A stretch of 64,000 bases of DNA from assembly GCF_003634275.1 (NCBI RefSeq), contig NZ_RBWY01000002.1:186001-250000 (forward strand), read 5' to 3'. Positions 18,724 through 30,802 of this stretch are shown here, piece after piece (position 1 is the first letter of the stretch; every line of letters starts with the position of its first letter). This stretch comes from Orbus hercynius. GTDB taxonomy: Bacteria > Pseudomonadota > Gammaproteobacteria > Enterobacterales > Orbaceae. The notes under the pieces were generated by a model. The model searched no databases. It was not told where the DNA came from and worked only from the letters and a program-made list of their open reading frames with translations. The position numbers and the translations under genes were made by a program.

Positions 18724-21700
18724 ATGTCTGATCCTAAATTTATCCATTTACACGTACATAGTGACTTTTCGATGATTGATGGTGTTGCTAAAACCGATGT
18801 TTTAGTTAAACACGCCGCTTCAATGGCTATGCCTGCCCTTGCAATAACTGATTTTACCAATTTGTGTGGACTTGTGCGGTTTTATGGTAGTGCCTTATCA
18901 AAAGGGGTAAAGCCGATTATTGGTGCTGATCTTAAAATTCGTCATGAAGAAAGCGATGAGTTTTATGATATGACGGTACTTGCTGCTAATAATGAAGGCT
19001 ACCAGAATTTAACACTATTAATTTCAAAAGCATACCAACGGGGGTATCTTGGTGATGGTCCGGTTGTTGATAAACAGTGGTTAGTTGAGCACCGATTTGG
19101 CCTGATTATTTTAGCGGGTTATAAAAGTGATGTTGGTCTTGGTGTCATTCGCAATAATCCAACGTTGGTTAGTCAGGCGATTGAATTTTATCAAACGTAC
19201 TTTGAAAATCATTGGTATTTAGAGCTTATTAGAACGGGCCGAGAAAATGAAACATTTTTTGTTGAGCAGGCGATTAAGCTAGCCGAACAATATGATTTAG
19301 CGGTTGTGGCGAGCAATGATGTTAAATTTATTAATAGCCAAGATTTTGAAGCTCATGAAATTCGCGTCGCCATTCATGACGGTGATACGCTCGATGATCC
19401 AAAGCGACCGAAAAAATTTTCCCCTCAGCAATACTTTCGCAGCGAAGCGGAAATGTGTGAGCTATTTTCCGATATTCCCGAAGCGTTAGCTAATAGCGTT
19501 GAGATTGCAAAGCGTTGTAATGTATCTATTCGGTTAGGTGAATATTTTTTACCTCAATTTCCAACGGGTGATATGTCGACTGAAGACTTTTTGGTTCATC
19601 GTGCAAAAATAGGTCTTGAAGAGCGATTAGAATTTTTATTTCCCGATCCTGAGGTGCGGCAAAAGTGCCGTCCGCAATATGATGAGCGATTAGATATTGA
19701 ACTGGGTGTTATTAACCAAATGGGGTTTCCTGGTTATTTTTTAATCGTCATGGAATTTATACAATGGTCAAAAGATAATGCGGTGCCTGTTGGCCCTGGC
19801 CGAGGCTCTGGTGCCGGTTCGCTTGTTGCCTACGCGTTAAAAATTACTGATTTAGATCCGCTTGAATTTGATCTACTTTTTGAGCGATTTTTAAATCCTG
19901 AACGTGTTTCAATGCCAGACTTTGATGTCGACTTCTGTATGGATAAGCGCGATCTTGTGATTGATCATGTTGCTGAAATGTATGGGCGTGACGCAGTATC
20001 ACAAATTATCACCTTTGGTACAATGGCGGCAAAAGCGGTTATTCGCGATGTTGGACGAGTGCTTGGGCATCCATATGGTTTTGTCGATCGTATTTCAAAA
20101 TTGATTCCAATGGATCCGGGGATGACGCTGGCGAAAGCATTTGAAGTTGAGCCTCAGCTACAAGAGCTATATGATAATAACGAAGATGTCAAAGGCTTGA
20201 TTGATATTGCTCGTCAATTAGAAGGGGTAACACGTAATGCCGGTAAGCATGCTGGTGGCGTAGTTATTTCACCGACTAAAATTACCGATTTTTCACCGAT
20301 TTATTGTGACTCAGAAGGGCATCATCCCGTCACTCAGTTTGATAAAAATGATGTTGAGTATGCGGGTTTAGTGAAATTTGACTTTTTGGGTTTAAGAACT
20401 TTAACGATCATTGATTGGGCACTAGAAATGATAAATGCCCGCATGATCAGAGAAGGTCAACCTTTAGTTGATATTAATCGCATTCCTTTAGATGACGCAC
20501 TATCATTTGAATTACTGCTGCGGGCTGAAACAACGGCGGTATTCCAGCTAGAGTCGCGCGGGATGAAGGATTTAATTAGGCGCTTAAAACCTGACTGCTT
20601 TGAAGATATGATAGCCCTTGTTGCTTTATTTCGCCCAGGTCCCTTGCAATCGGGCATGGTGGATAACTTTATTGATAGAAAGCACGGCCGTGAAGAGGTG
20701 TCATATCCTGATAGCCAATATCAACATGAATCATTAAAACCGATCTTAGAACCCACTTACGGCATTATTCTTTATCAAGAACAAGTCATGCAAATCGCCC
20801 AAACTTTAGCGGGCTACACGCTAGGCGGTGCTGATTTATTACGCCGGGCAATGGGTAAAAAGAAACCGGAAGAGATGGCAAAGCAGCGCTCAGTATTTAA
20901 AGAAGGGGCCGAACGGTGTGGTATCGATGGTGAGCTTTCCATGAAAATCTTTGATCTCGTTGAAAAATTCGCCGGTTATGGTTTTAATAAGTCTCACTCC
21001 GCTGCCTATGCACTGGTTTCTTATCAAACGTTGTGGCTAAAAACGCATTTTCCGGCCGAGTTTATGGCGGCGGTGATGACCGCTGATATGGATAATACCG
21101 AAAAAATTGTTGGCCTTGTTGACGAATGCTTACGCATGGGAATTAAAGTTAATCCTCCCGATATTAATAGTGGCTTATATCACTTCCACGTTAATGATAA
21201 AAGCGAAATTGTGTATGGTATTGGCGCGATTAAAGGGGTGGGAGAGGGACCAATTGAGGCGATTGTTGAAGCGCGTAATACCCAAGGTAAAAATGGATTT
21301 TTCAAAAATATATTTGAACTTTGTGCCAAAACAGATATCAAAAAACTTAACCGTCGTGTATTAGAAAAACTAACGATGGCGGGCGCATTTGATAAGCTAG
21401 GCCCACATCGGGCAGCAATTTTGCATAGTATTAACGATGCGATGCAAGCGGCGGATCAACATGCTAAAGCACGAGATATTGGTCAAGAAGATATGTTTGG
21501 CGTGTTAGCTGAAGAGCCAGAACAAGTTGAATATGCCTATGGTAATGTGCCTGAATTACCAGAGCAAGTTATACTTGATGGCGAGCGAGAGGCGCTTGGA
21601 TTATACCTAACGGGTCATCCAGTGACGCAGTATTTAAAAGAGTTAAGTCGTTATACTAATGGCGCTCGCATTAGTGAGGCCAGTCCAACCGGTTGGGGGA

Positions 21701-22209
21701 AAATGGCTACCTTTGCCGGATTAGTTATTTCAGCTCGAATTCGTTTAACGAAGAAGGGCAACCGCATCGGTTTATTTACCTTAGATGATCGATCTGGACG
21801 TATAGAGGCTATCGCATTTGGTGAAGCGCTCGAACGGTTTGAGCATTTGCTTGTAGAAGATAAGATTTTGATTGTTTCAGGTCAAGTAAGCGTTGATGAT
21901 TTTAACGGCGGATTTAAAATGTCTGCACGAGAAATTATTGAAGTGAGTGAAGCAAGAGAAAAATATGTCAAAGGTTTAAGTATTTCGTTGGAAGAATCAG
22001 AAATTAGTCGTTCTTTTCTACAGCAATTACAAAAATCATTTGAACCTTATCGCAACGGTAGTGTGCCGGTGAATATTTATTATCAAGCCAATCATGCCCG
22101 TGTTCGTATTCAATTTGGTACAACTTGGCGTGTGACACCTAACGATGAATTGTTAATTGGTTTGAAAACATTATTAGGTAATGAACGAATTGAACTCGAG
22201 TTTGATTAG
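18724..22209 (+). CDS. dnaE: DNA polymerase III alpha subunit
   Basis: Replicative polymerase of the chromosome. The 1161-aa protein (1160 in E. coli) starts with the PHP domain ([15 protein letters not shown]), then palm, thumb and fingers with the catalytic aspartates in [13 protein letters not shown] and the [17 protein letters not shown] motif. The tandem HhH, the OB fold ([39 protein letters not shown]) and the C-terminal tau-binding region follow. Upstream rnhB, usual in enterobacteria, is absent. accA follows 186 bp later. Confidence 0.99.
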   Translation: MSDPKFIHLHVHSDFSMIDGVAKTDVLVKHAASMAMPALAITDFTNLCGLVRFYGSALSKGVKPIIGADLKIRHEESDEFYDMTVLAANNEGYQNLTLLISKAYQRGYLGDGPVVDKQWLVEHRFGLIILAGYKSDVGLGVIRNNPTLVSQAIEFYQTYFENHWYLELIRTGRENETFFVEQAIKLAEQYDLAVVASNDVKFINSQDFEAHEIRVAIHDGDTLDDPKRPKKFSPQQYFRSEAEMCELFSDIPEALANSVEIAKRCNVSIRLGEYFLPQFPTGDMSTEDFLVHRAKIGLEERLEFLFPDPEVRQKCRPQYDERLDIELGVINQMGFPGYFLIVMEFIQWSKDNAVPVGPGRGSGAGSLVAYALKITDLDPLEFDLLFERFLNPERVSMPDFDVDFCMDKRDLVIDHVAEMYGRDAVSQIITFGTMAAKAVIRDVGRVLGHPYGFVDRISKLIPMDPGMTLAKAFEVEPQLQELYDNNEDVKGLIDIARQLEGVTRNAGKHAGGVVISPTKITDFSPIYCDSEGHHPVTQFDKNDVEYAGLVKFDFLGLRTLTIIDWALEMINARMIREGQPLVDINRIPLDDALSFELLLRAETTAVFQLESRGMKDLIRRLKPDCFEDMIALVALFRPGPLQSGMVDNFIDRKHGREEVSYPDSQYQHESLKPILEPTYGIILYQEQVMQIAQTLAGYTLGGADLLRRAMGKKKPEEMAKQRSVFKEGAERCGIDGELSMKIFDLVEKFAGYGFNKSHSAAYALVSYQTLWLKTHFPAEFMAAVMTADMDNTEKIVGLVDECLRMGIKVNPPDINSGLYHFHVNDKSEIVYGIGAIKGVGEGPIEAIVEARNTQGKNGFFKNIFELCAKTDIKKLNRRVLEKLTMAGAFDKLGPHRAAILHSINDAMQAADQHAKARDIGQEDMFGVLAEEPEQVEYAYGNVPELPEQVILDGEREALGLYLTGHPVTQYLKELSRYTNGARISEASPTGWGKMATFAGLVISARIRLTKKGNRIGLFTLDDRSGRIEAIAFGEALERFEHLLVEDKILIVSGQVSVDDFNGGFKMSAREIIEVSEAREKYVKGLSISLEESEISRSFLQQLQKSFEPYRNGSVPVNIYYQANHARVRIQFGTTWRVTPNDELLIGLKTLLGNERIELEFD

Positions 22210-22395
22210 TTTTCGATAAAATTGGGAAATTTGTAGCACTTTATGTTCAATACATAGTAAAATTGACCGAAGCTAGAATATCATTACATGATATGTTTAA
22301 TTTTGATACGATATTATTTGTGAATTGAATAAATACAGAATATTGATTCGTCCTGCTCAATTAGCGGGATAACAAGAGGCAACCGTTGGATAGTT

Positions 22396-23355
22396 ATGAA
22401 TAATTTCTTAGATTTCGAGATACCTATTGCTGAGTTAGAAGCGAAAATCGACTCATTAAAAAATATGAATTCGCAAGAAGTTCAACTTGATATTAATCTT
22501 GATGAAGAGATCAAACAGCTTAATAAAAAAAGTAAAGAGTTGACTAAAAAAATTTTTTCGAATTTGACTCCATGGCAAGTGGCGCAGTTAGCTCGTCATC
22601 CAAATCGACCTTATACACTCGATTATTTGAAAGAGATCTTTACTGATTTTGATGAGCTGCATGGCGATCGAGCATATGCCGATGATAAAGCAATTGTTGG
22701 TGGCGTGGCACGTATTGATGATCGCCCCGTTATGGTAATTGGACATCAAAAAGGCCGTGAAACTAAAACTAAAATTTATCGAAATTTTGGTATGCCAGCG
22801 CCAGAAGGATACCGTAAGGCACTACGTTTAATGGAGCTTGCTGAGCGTTTTAACTTACCGATTATTACGTTTATAGACACACCGGGTGCTTATCCTGGTA
22901 TCGGCGCAGAAGAGCGTGGACAAGCAGAAGCAATTGCACGTAATTTACGTGAAATGTCACGTTTGAATGTGCCAATTATTTGTACTGTTATCGGTGAGGG
23001 CGGTTCGGGTGGCGCATTAGCACTTGGTGTAGGTGATAAAGTGAATATGTTGCAATATAGTACCTATTCTGTTATTTCGCCAGAAGGCTGTGCATCTATC
23101 TTATGGAAAAGCGCGGATAAAGCGTCATTAGCTGCTGAGGCGATGAATATGACGGCAGATAAGCTATTAAAGCTTGATTTGATTGACGCGATTGTACCTG
23201 AGCCATTAGGTGGCGCACACCGAGATTATTCAGCAGTTGCATCATCGTTAAAAAAACGCTTAATTGAAGATCTTAACGAATTAGAAACGATGGATAGTTC
23301 AGGATTGCTAGAAAGACGCTTTCAGCGTTTGATGAATTACGGTTATGTAAGATAA
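22396..23355 (+). CDS. accA: Acetyl-CoA carboxylase carboxyltransferase subunit alpha
   Basis: Forms the carboxyltransferase with AccD for malonyl-CoA synthesis, the first committed step of fatty acid synthesis. The 319-aa length equals E. coli AccA. Features include the N-terminal [15 protein letters not shown] helix, [13 protein letters not shown], the [22 protein letters not shown] segment, [25 protein letters not shown] and the oxyanion region [15 protein letters not shown]. It has the conserved dnaE-accA order. The biotin carboxylase gene accC lies at the far end of this window. Confidence 0.98.
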   Translation: MNNFLDFEIPIAELEAKIDSLKNMNSQEVQLDINLDEEIKQLNKKSKELTKKIFSNLTPWQVAQLARHPNRPYTLDYLKEIFTDFDELHGDRAYADDKAIVGGVARIDDRPVMVIGHQKGRETKTKIYRNFGMPAPEGYRKALRLMELAERFNLPIITFIDTPGAYPGIGAEERGQAEAIARNLREMSRLNVPIICTVIGEGGSGGALALGVGDKVNMLQYSTYSVISPEGCASILWKSADKASLAAEAMNMTADKLLKLDLIDAIVPEPLGGAHRDYSAVASSLKKRLIEDLNELETMDSSGLLERRFQRLMNYGYVR

Positions 23356-23369
23356 AATTAGGTTGTTAT

Positions 23370-23744
23370 ATGGCAAAGGCAAAAGGAATAAGTCGGGTAA
23401 TTAATGCTGCCAAGTATTCTATTCAGGGACTAAAATCAGCATTTCTATATGAAACAGCATTTCGACAGGAGTGTTTTTTACTCATCGGTGCTTATGTGGT
23501 GGTAATGTTGATTGATTTTTCGATCTATGAACGGATATTACTTGTGGGTTCTGTTGGTTTTGTCATGATAGTTGAGCTGCTCAACAGCGCTATTGAGTGT
23601 GTTGTCGATCGAATTGGCACTGAACGGCACGAATTATCTGGCCGCGCAAAGGATTATGGTTCGGCAGCTGTTTTTGTGTCTATTTTATTAGCAGTTAGTT
23701 TGTGGATTTATCTATTTGCTTGTCACTTTTTTCCCGAAGCTTAA
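23370..23744 (+). CDS. dgkA: Diacylglycerol kinase DgkA
   Basis: Small integral membrane kinase that recycles diacylglycerol, released when membrane-derived glycans are modified, to phosphatidic acid. The 124 aa (122 in E. coli) form three membrane helices. The family signature VELLNSAIECVVDRIGTERHELSGRAKDYGSAAV holds the catalytic glutamate. It begins 14 bp after accA, so is likely cotranscribed with another lipid gene, and ends 5 bp from the convergent qseC-like gene with no terminator between. Confidence 0.95.
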   Translation: MAKAKGISRVINAAKYSIQGLKSAFLYETAFRQECFLLIGAYVVVMLIDFSIYERILLVGSVGFVMIVELLNSAIECVVDRIGTERHELSGRAKDYGSAAVFVSILLAVSLWIYLFACHFFPEA

Positions 23745-23749
23745 TTAAT

Positions 23750-25111
23750 TCAATATGACAGGGTGACCATAAATCCACCCTGTTCTTGATTGCTTAATTT
23801 TACGGTAATTTTGTGTAATTCAGCAATTTTTCTGACAATCGATAAACCCAGTCCACTCCCTTTCTCTTTTTGTCCTGCTGGGCGATAAAAACGTTCACCT
23901 AAACGTGATACGATATCATCGCTAACACCCGGTCCATTATCGGCAAAATAGATGATATTGGGTGCAATGGTTATCGTAATGCATGAATGAGTTGGAATAT
24001 AGCGTATCGAATTATTAATCAAGTTGCGCGTGAGCATGGATAACAATAAAGGTTGGCCAATAATCTTCTCATTTGGGCTTTGTTCATCGATGGTGATTTG
24101 TAGCTGTTTTTGCATCGCTAACGGCGATAATTCCTCTTTAACTTGGCTAATAATGTCACGCCAATAAAGCGTTTTGAGTTCATCTTGGATTTCTAGAGAG
24201 TCTAACCGTGATAAGGTTAATAACTGATCAACTAAGTGCGAAGTCCGGTCAATCCCAATGAGTAAATTGCTTAACGCCTTATTTTGGCTGACAGGATCAT
24301 CATTTGATAATTGGGCAACTTCTGTCTGTACGCGCAGCGCAGCAAGTGGGGTTCTCAATTCGTGTGCCGCATCAGAGATAAATTGCCGCTCATGGGTAAT
24401 CATTGATGAAATTCGACCAAAAAGTTTATTCAAAGCTTGAATAAATGGGCTAATCTCTTTTGGAATACCATTAAGATTAATCGGGGTATCTTCATCTGGT
24501 TCTCGATTAGCCAGTTTGGTTGCCAATGCTTTTATCGGTGTAAAGCTGCGGCCAATTAATATAGCGACAAATAAAATCACTATAATGAAGGTAATTAACC
24601 AAGGAATTAACTGTTTATAGATCAAGTCAGTTAAAATATCTTGTTGGTAATCAAGTTTTTGTCCTACGGCAACGACGGAACGGTTGTCGTTACTAAGTAG
24701 CCATAATATGCGCCACCGCCCTTGCTCACTGACCATTGCGCGGTGACTTGCCGTTGGAAAAAAACCACCGTAAAAATAGAGTTTTCGGCCTTCTTCACCA
24801 TCATCCATTATCATTTCGCCCTTACGGTTAAACACCGCAAAAGCAAGTGCATCATCATCGTAATTTAACGACTCAATTTCATTATCATCAATTTCTGGGA
24901 TTTTTTTAGGGTAGCCTGGTTTAATCATCACATTACCATGGGTATTTAAAGCGGCAAGGCGTTTAGCAAAAAGTAGTTGCTGGCTATCAAATAGCTGGTT
25001 GAGTGAATTTTTCAGCTCAAAATAGGAGATGCTAGTTGTAATGAGATAAGCTAATAACAAAATACCACTAATAAATAAAGTAAGCCTTAAGCGTAAACTT
25101 GGCGATTTCAT
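23750..25111 (-). CDS. qseC: Sensor histidine kinase, QseC type
   Basis: Membrane sensor kinase of 453 aa. Membrane segments lie at about 7-30 and 167-187 around a periplasmic sensor of about 130 residues. HAMP, a HisKA domain with phosphorylated His250 in DAAHELRTPLAALR, and a HATPase domain ([32 protein letters not shown]) follow. It follows its response regulator by 11 bp. The kinase domains and partner resemble E. coli QseC; the PmrB and TctE families are alternatives. The signal cannot be read from sequence. Confidence 0.85.
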   Translation of the reverse strand: MKSPSLRLRLTLFISGILLLAYLITTSISYFELKNSLNQLFDSQQLLFAKRLAALNTHGNVMIKPGYPKKIPEIDDNEIESLNYDDDALAFAVFNRKGEMIMDDGEEGRKLYFYGGFFPTASHRAMVSEQGRWRILWLLSNDNRSVVAVGQKLDYQQDILTDLIYKQLIPWLITFIIVILFVAILIGRSFTPIKALATKLANREPDEDTPINLNGIPKEISPFIQALNKLFGRISSMITHERQFISDAAHELRTPLAALRVQTEVAQLSNDDPVSQNKALSNLLIGIDRTSHLVDQLLTLSRLDSLEIQDELKTLYWRDIISQVKEELSPLAMQKQLQITIDEQSPNEKIIGQPLLLSMLTRNLINNSIRYIPTHSCITITIAPNIIYFADNGPGVSDDIVSRLGERFYRPAGQKEKGSGLGLSIVRKIAELHKITVKLSNQEQGGFMVTLSY

Positions 25112-25122
25112 AGCATGAATTC

Positions 25123-25782
25123 CTACTCTTGCCCGAGTGCATAACCTGCACCGTAAACCGTTTTGATGATATTATTACCGAGTTTTTTACGTAAATTATG
25201 AATATAAACATCAACGGTGTTACTGACGACTTCATCGGACCAGCTGTATAGTTTTTCTTGAATGAGCTCTCGAGATAGTACTTTATTTGCATTGAGCAAA
25301 AATAGTTCTAATAGGCGGGTTTCTTTGGTGGTTAACACAACTAATTGACCCGCTTTTTTGACTTCTTGAGTTTCTGGGTTATAGCTAATATCACCGGTGG
25401 TCAGCTCGGGTGTTATTTTTTGATGGCTACGGCGGATTAATGCCTGCAGTCTGGCTGAGAGTTCAGATAGCGCAAAGGGTTTACAGACATAATCATCAGC
25501 TCCCGATTGCAAGCCAGTCACGCGTTGTTCAATTGCATCACGAGCCGTCAAAATTAACACCGGCGTTGTCATACCGGCTTGACGCCAGCTTTTCAGTATC
25601 GCTAAACCGTCTTTTTTCGGCAGCGTTAAGTCTAAAATAACCGCATCATAAGGCGCAAGTGATAAGGCATTCTCACCTTCTTGACCATCGGTAAACCAAT
25701 CTAATGTAAAGCCCATTTTTTTTAGACCGATATTAATACCATCACCAATTAAGGCGTCATCTTCAATAAGGAGTATTCTCAT
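25123..25782 (-). CDS. qseB: Response regulator, QseB type
   Basis: OmpR-family regulator of 219 aa. The receiver domain has the acidic pocket (EDD at 7-9), phosphorylated Asp51 in AVILDLTLPKKDG, and the KPF lysine. The C-terminal winged helix (YNPETQEVKKAGQLVVLTTKETRLLELFL to NTVDVYIHNLRKKLG) binds DNA. It is closest to E. coli QseB by overall sequence (same start MRILLIEDD and VILDLTLP segment). First gene of the regulator-kinase operon. Confidence 0.88.
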   Translation of the reverse strand: MRILLIEDDALIGDGINIGLKKMGFTLDWFTDGQEGENALSLAPYDAVILDLTLPKKDGLAILKSWRQAGMTTPVLILTARDAIEQRVTGLQSGADDYVCKPFALSELSARLQALIRRSHQKITPELTTGDISYNPETQEVKKAGQLVVLTTKETRLLELFLLNANKVLSRELIQEKLYSWSDEVVSNTVDVYIHNLRKKLGNNIIKTVYGAGYALGQE

Positions 25783-25867
25783 ATATATGCACCTTGAGCG
25801 TATTTATGATTGAGTATTACAATATCCTATAAGATAAACATTAATAAAATATTAAATTGCAAAATGT

Positions 25868-25899
25868 ACTTATCACCATAATCACTAGTGGTGATAAGT
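25868..25899 (-). terminator. Hairpin after the MATE gene
   Basis: ACTTATCACCA (25868-25878) and TGGTGATAAGT (25889-25899) form a perfect 11-bp stem with a 10-base loop. The following minus-strand sequence, ACATTTTGC, is only moderately T-rich. It sits between the MATE gene and qseB. Confidence 0.6.
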
Positions 25900-25909
25900 A
25901 AGCTAATTA

Positions 25910-27259
25910 TTAATGTTCAATATTAAGGCGCTTAGATTCCCATTTACGTGACTTCCAACGCCATGCATTCACCAAGCCACGGACCCATTCATCACAAGCA
26001 AAACCGATCCAAATACCCAGTAGCCCCATCCCCATTTTGATACCAAGGAAATAACCAATTGGGATCGCAATTCCCCACATAAAAATTAATGCGGTATATA
26101 ACGGAAACTTAGCGTCACCGGTGGCACGTAGCGCATTGACCATGATAATATTTTGCGTGCGCCCCGGTTCCAGAAAAATCGATAAGATAAAAATAGGTAA
26201 AATGGTGTTTACCACGTCCCAATCGTTGGTGAATGAAGTGACGAGTGGTTCTCTGACTAAAAAGAACGTAATGACCACGATGGCGGTAACAACCATACCC
26301 AATATCAAACTTTTAAAGGTTCGTTTATAAGCATCATTAAATCGCTTAGCGCCTACTAAGTGACCAACCATAATTTCGTTACCAACGCCGATAGAGAGAG
26401 AGAAGAGCATCATAAAATAGGATATTTGGAAGAAAATCGCTTGCGCCGCTAAGGCGGTTTCGCCCAGTAATCCAATAAATGCGGTCATAACCAGTACTTG
26501 CCCTGACCAAGATAGGTTCTCTCCGGCTGAGGGTAAGCCGATTTGGAAAATTTGTTTAAGAATCTTTTTATTCCAATGTAAAAATAAAAAGAGTTCAGCT
26601 TTAATTCTCAGTCCATAAAACAGTAAGCAGAATAATAACGTGACACCGATAACCCGGCCGATTACGGTTGACCATGCAACGCCAACGAGCCCCATTTGTG
26701 GGAATCCCCAAAATCCGTATAGCACGATGATATTACCAATAACAGTGATAACATTCATAATAATTGACACATACATAGCGACTTTGGATTGACCATAAAC
26801 CCGTAAGCAAGATGCCATAATAATGGCAATGGCTTCAAAGATTAAGCAGATACCCAGTACATGAAAATAATCATAGCTCATATCTAAAATAGCATCTGGT
26901 GTATTCATCCAGATTAAGACTTGATAACCCATGACGGAGATAAACGCGTAGCATAAAACACCTAGCACAAGGTTAAATGAGATCGATAAATGAATCGCTT
27001 TACGGGCTTGTTCACGGTTTCCTGCTCCCAAATATTGAGCAACAACCACGCTACAACCGATACCAATAAAGTTAAAGATAGGAATAAAAATATCAAAAAA
27101 TTGGTTACCAACTGTTGTGGCTGCAACCATTGTCATTGATACATGGCTGATCATGTAAGTATTTATCAAGAGTGTTGCTAAGTGCAAGAAAATATCGATA
27201 AAAATGGGCCAACTGAGAGAAAACAGCGATTGATCGATAACGGAGCGACCTTGTTTCAT
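25910..27259 (-). CDS. MATE family efflux transporter
   Basis: A 449-aa inner-membrane protein with about twelve membrane segments in the MATE fold. The N-terminal half has NTYMISHVSMTMVAATTVGNQFFDIF and GIGCSVVVAQYLGAGNREQARKA, and the second half repeats the pattern (ALAAQAIFFQISYFMMLFSLSIGVGNEIMVGHLVGAKRF). It resembles the YeeO/NorM group that exports drugs or flavins by cation antiport; the substrate is not readable. AGGA lies 6 bases before the ATG. Confidence 0.85.
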   Translation of the reverse strand: MKQGRSVIDQSLFSLSWPIFIDIFLHLATLLINTYMISHVSMTMVAATTVGNQFFDIFIPIFNFIGIGCSVVVAQYLGAGNREQARKAIHLSISFNLVLGVLCYAFISVMGYQVLIWMNTPDAILDMSYDYFHVLGICLIFEAIAIIMASCLRVYGQSKVAMYVSIIMNVITVIGNIIVLYGFWGFPQMGLVGVAWSTVIGRVIGVTLLFCLLFYGLRIKAELFLFLHWNKKILKQIFQIGLPSAGENLSWSGQVLVMTAFIGLLGETALAAQAIFFQISYFMMLFSLSIGVGNEIMVGHLVGAKRFNDAYKRTFKSLILGMVVTAIVVITFFLVREPLVTSFTNDWDVVNTILPIFILSIFLEPGRTQNIIMVNALRATGDAKFPLYTALIFMWGIAIPIGYFLGIKMGMGLLGIWIGFACDEWVRGLVNAWRWKSRKWESKRLNIEH

Positions 27260-27369
27260 AACAATCCTACTTAACTAATTCTTAATTAATGACTTTTGTT
27301 AGATTATACTTGATTTAATTTGAGATGCTATTGATTATGCCTTAAACAGGCTAAAAAGTATTGAAAATG

Positions 27370-27404
27370 GCTCGGTTGATTTGGTGCTGAGCGAGCAACC
27401 GAGC
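27370..27404 (-). terminator. aspC terminator
   Basis: GCTCGGTTG (27370-27378) and CAACCGAGC (27396-27404) form a perfect 9-bp stem directly after the aspC stop. On the minus strand it is followed by CATTTTC. Confidence 0.7.
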
Positions 27405-27416
27405 AATAATAGGGGG

Positions 27417-28610
27417 CTATGCTAAAACTTTTACGATAGATTCACACAGTAAAGACATGTTATCGAGCGTCATGCCAGCAACGTTGATTCGACCGGAATT
27501 AACGGTGTATATACCATAATCATCACGAAGGGTGAGGACTTGCGATTCCGTTAAGCCGCTAAAAGAAAACATACCATTTTGTTTGGCGATGAAACTGAAA
27601 TCTTGTCTAGCACCTTTTTCTTGCAATGTTTTGACAAATAATTGTCTCATACGGTGGATTCGTTGACGCATGGTTGTTAGCTCATCAATCCATTCATTTT
27701 TCATTTCTGGATCATTGAGGATATAAGCTACAATTTTGGCACCGTGCGAAGGTGGGTTTGAGTAATTAGCTCGAATCATGGTTTTGATTTGACTAAATGC
27801 TTTCGTTGCAATATCGTCATTTTGTGCAATTAAGGTCAATGCACCAACTCGCTCATTATATAAGCCAAAATTTTTCGAGTAAGAACTGGCGATTAAGAGT
27901 TCTGGCTGATGCTCAGCAAAAAAGCGTACGCCAAAAGCATCGTCATCTAAATTTTTACCAAAGCCCTGATAAGCAAGATCAAAAACCGGCAACCAGCCAT
28001 TTTTTGCAGCAACATCAGAGATTGCTTGCCACTGTTCAGCCGTTGGATCAATGCCCGTTGGATTATGGCAACAACCATGAAATAGCACCGCATCACCGGC
28101 TGAAATTTGACTGAGATCTTCAAGTAAAGTGGCAAAATCAAGCTCGTGCGTGTGTGGATTGTAGTAGCGGTATTCCCTTACCTCAAGTCCAGCGGTTTGA
28201 AAGACGCTTTGGTGATTTGGCCAAGTTGGATTACTAACCCAGATGCGGCGCACTTTGGTTCGGCGAGCCAAAAAATCCGCCATGATTCTGAGTGCGCCGG
28301 TTCCACCAGGTGCTTGTGCTGTTTTGACTCTGCCAGTTTGAAGCAGTGGACTGTCTTCACCAAATAGCAATTTTTGGGTGGCGCTGTTGAACGTAGCAAG
28401 TCCGTCAATTGGTAAATAGGATTTAGTCTGTTCGCGTTCTAATAAAAATGTTTCTGCTTTTTTGACACAATTTAAAATCGGCGTAAGCATGTTTTCATCT
28501 TTATAGATGCCAACACTAAGATTAATTTTATGAGTACGTTCATCCGCGTTATAAATATCCGCTAACCCTAAAATAGGATCGGCTGCCGCAGCTGTGAGAC
28601 CTTCAAACAT
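27417..28610 (-). CDS. aspC: Aspartate aminotransferase
   Basis: PLP-dependent class I aminotransferase making aspartate from oxaloacetate and glutamate. The 397-aa protein (396 in E. coli) follows AspC closely: [48 protein letters not shown]-like [31 protein letters not shown], the PLP lysine in [15 protein letters not shown], and [10 protein letters not shown]. TyrB is an alternative since the families overlap in specificity, but AspC is the closer match. AGGTGA precedes the ATG. Confidence 0.92.
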   Translation of the reverse strand: MFEGLTAAAADPILGLADIYNADERTHKINLSVGIYKDENMLTPILNCVKKAETFLLEREQTKSYLPIDGLATFNSATQKLLFGEDSPLLQTGRVKTAQAPGGTGALRIMADFLARRTKVRRIWVSNPTWPNHQSVFQTAGLEVREYRYYNPHTHELDFATLLEDLSQISAGDAVLFHGCCHNPTGIDPTAEQWQAISDVAAKNGWLPVFDLAYQGFGKNLDDDAFGVRFFAEHQPELLIASSYSKNFGLYNERVGALTLIAQNDDIATKAFSQIKTMIRANYSNPPSHGAKIVAYILNDPEMKNEWIDELTTMRQRIHRMRQLFVKTLQEKGARQDFSFIAKQNGMFSFSGLTESQVLTLRDDYGIYTVNSGRINVAGMTLDNMSLLCESIVKVLA

Positions 28611-28661
28611 GAATTCACCTGTTTTCTATTGTTTAGCTAAATATTATACGCCTTAAAAAAG

Positions 28662-29213
28662 CTATTGAGCAATAGGTTTTAGGCCGTTCAAAAACGTAGC
28701 AAGGTTCTCTGCTAACTTGTCAGTTTTGTTTTCGATTAATTTTTCGAGCATCACAGCACCGGTTTGATTATCAATCGTAATGATTTCGGTTTCATCTGTG
28801 GTGGTGGCAATAAAAACAGAAGGGCGGCGTTTTAATCGTTTTTGCATACTCAAATGAGCAAGCATATTTTGCTCTAAGCGCGAAAAATCCTCATCACTCC
28901 ACACTTGGATTAACGATAAAGACCGCTCATCAAAGGTTGCCATCATATCTCCGGCATATTGTGCGCTATAAAAAAGACGTGTATCAGGATGGATAGTGAG
29001 GTAAATAACCTCTTCAACCACTTCTAAAGAATGATGATTTGTTGCAACGGGTAACCAAAAGACGGCAGAGTCATCTTTTTTTATAATACACGGTGAGGGC
29101 ATACCATATAACTCGGTACTTCGCGGTAGATGATTAAATTCGGTTTGCCACTGCTCTATATAACGCTGAGTGAAGAGTGATAATGCTTGAAAAGCCGGAT
29201 TGTTGTTTTCCAT
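28662..29213 (-). CDS. syd: Syd, SecY-interacting protein
   Basis: Cytosolic protein that binds SecY and is proposed to proofread the translocon. The 183 aa (181 in E. coli) show the family pattern: TQRYIEQWQTEFNHLPRSTELYGMPSPCII, FYSAQYAGDM, LIQVWSDEDF, QKRLKRRPSVFIATT and NLATFLNGLKPI. It lies upstream of aspC on the same strand (51 bp) and is divergent from ppnN. In E. coli syd is also near ppnN (ygdH), so the pairing is conserved. Confidence 0.95.
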   Translation of the reverse strand: MENNNPAFQALSLFTQRYIEQWQTEFNHLPRSTELYGMPSPCIIKKDDSAVFWLPVATNHHSLEVVEEVIYLTIHPDTRLFYSAQYAGDMMATFDERSLSLIQVWSDEDFSRLEQNMLAHLSMQKRLKRRPSVFIATTTDETEIITIDNQTGAVMLEKLIENKTDKLAENLATFLNGLKPIAQ

Positions 29214-29395
29214 ATTAACTCAATAATGATGTTATGCCTGTTAATCGATTGACTATTTTTGATCAAGTTGATAATTAATTGTAGCTAAAAAGCAATGATA
29301 AGCGTAAAAATAGCACAATAATAAGCGTGTTAATTGTAATATTGTATAGAATAATGGTCATAATAACTGCAAAAAAGTTGAAAAGAGAGGTGTGT

Positions 29396-30772
29396 GTGAT
29401 TACTCATATTAGTCCATTAGGATCGATGGATCTGTTAGCGCAAGTTGAAGTCAATATGTTAAAGCGATCGGCTAATAGTGAGCTTTATCAGTTATTTAGA
29501 AATTGTTCATTGGCAACACTCAATGCGGGTAGTAAAACAGACAATACCAAAGAATTGCTTGATAAGTTTTTATCGTATGATATCAACGTGATTACTAAGG
29601 AACGGGGGATAAAACTCGAGCTGGTTAACCCACCACAAAGTGCATTTGTTGATGGTAAAATTATTCGTTCAATACAAGCTAATTTATTTGCCGTACTGCG
29701 TGATATTTTATTTGTTAATAACCAAGTTTCGGTTATCCAAGGAATATTAACACCGACTGGCGGTAAGAATGATGACTCGTTTTACATTACCAATTTGGTG
29801 TTTGCGATTTTGCGTAATGCGCATGCGCTGCATGTCGGTGAAGATCCCAATTTAATTGTCTGCTGGGGTGGCCATTCGATCAATGAAATCGAATATTATT
29901 ATGCTCGGCAAGTTGGCATGCAACTCGGTTTACGTGAACTCAATATTTGTACGGGTTGTGGTCCTGGAATTATGGAGGCACCGATGAAAGGCGCCGCTGT
30001 TGGCCATGCTCAGCAGCGCTACAAAGAGAGCCGTTTTATTGGCATGACCGAGCCCTCAATTATTGCCGCGGAGCCACCGAATGCCTTAGTGAATGAACTT
30101 ATCATTATGCCTGATATTGAAAAACGCCTTGAGGCGTTTGTGCGGATGTCTCATGGGATTATTATTTTTCCCGGAGGCCCTGGCACAGCGGAAGAGCTAC
30201 TCTATATTTTGGGTATTTTATTAGATCCAGCGAATCAAAATCAGGCATTACCACTCATTTTAACTGGTCCTAAAGAGTGCGCGGCATATTTTGACGCGAT
30301 TGATAATTTTGTGCGCAGCACATTGGGTGAGCAAGCGACGAAACTTTATCAAATTGTCATTGATGACCCTGAAGAAGTCGCACGCATCATGAAAAATGGT
30401 GTAAAACAAGTAAAATCGGCTCGTTTAGCGAGTGGCGATGCATACGGTTTTAACTGGACGTTAAAAATCGCCGATGATTTACAACATCCTTTTGATCCGA
30501 CGCATGAGAATATGGCGGCACTTAATTTACATAAAGATCAGCCTATTGAACGGCTAGCGGCTGATTTGCGTCGTGCATTTTCAGGTATTGTTGCCGGCAA
30601 TGTTAAGCAATCGGGCATGAAACGTATTGAACAGTATGGCCCTTATAAGCTACAAGGCGATGCACAAATGATGAAACAGCTCGACGAGTTATTGCGCAGT
30701 TTTGTTGAGCAGCACCGAATGAAACTACCCGGTGGCACTGCTTATCAGCCGTGTTATGAGATCTGTTATTAA
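29396..30772 (+). CDS. ppnN: Nucleotide 5'-monophosphate nucleosidase PpnN
   Basis: Cleaves purine and pyrimidine nucleoside monophosphates to base and ribose 5-phosphate; the E. coli enzyme (YgdH) is activated by (p)ppGpp. The LOG-type motifs are present: [16 protein letters not shown] and [14 protein letters not shown] place the start at GTG 29396 ([12 protein letters not shown], as in E. coli), 5 bases after AGAGAGG, giving 458 aa. A longer frame to 29327 adds 23 residues lacking homology. Confidence 0.94.
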   Translation: MITHISPLGSMDLLAQVEVNMLKRSANSELYQLFRNCSLATLNAGSKTDNTKELLDKFLSYDINVITKERGIKLELVNPPQSAFVDGKIIRSIQANLFAVLRDILFVNNQVSVIQGILTPTGGKNDDSFYITNLVFAILRNAHALHVGEDPNLIVCWGGHSINEIEYYYARQVGMQLGLRELNICTGCGPGIMEAPMKGAAVGHAQQRYKESRFIGMTEPSIIAAEPPNALVNELIIMPDIEKRLEAFVRMSHGIIIFPGGPGTAEELLYILGILLDPANQNQALPLILTGPKECAAYFDAIDNFVRSTLGEQATKLYQIVIDDPEEVARIMKNGVKQVKSARLASGDAYGFNWTLKIADDLQHPFDPTHENMAALNLHKDQPIERLAADLRRAFSGIVAGNVKQSGMKRIEQYGPYKLQGDAQMMKQLDELLRSFVEQHRMKLPGGTAYQPCYEICY

Positions 30773-30802
30773 GCGAGTATATGACGTATATTTTAGACTA
30801 AT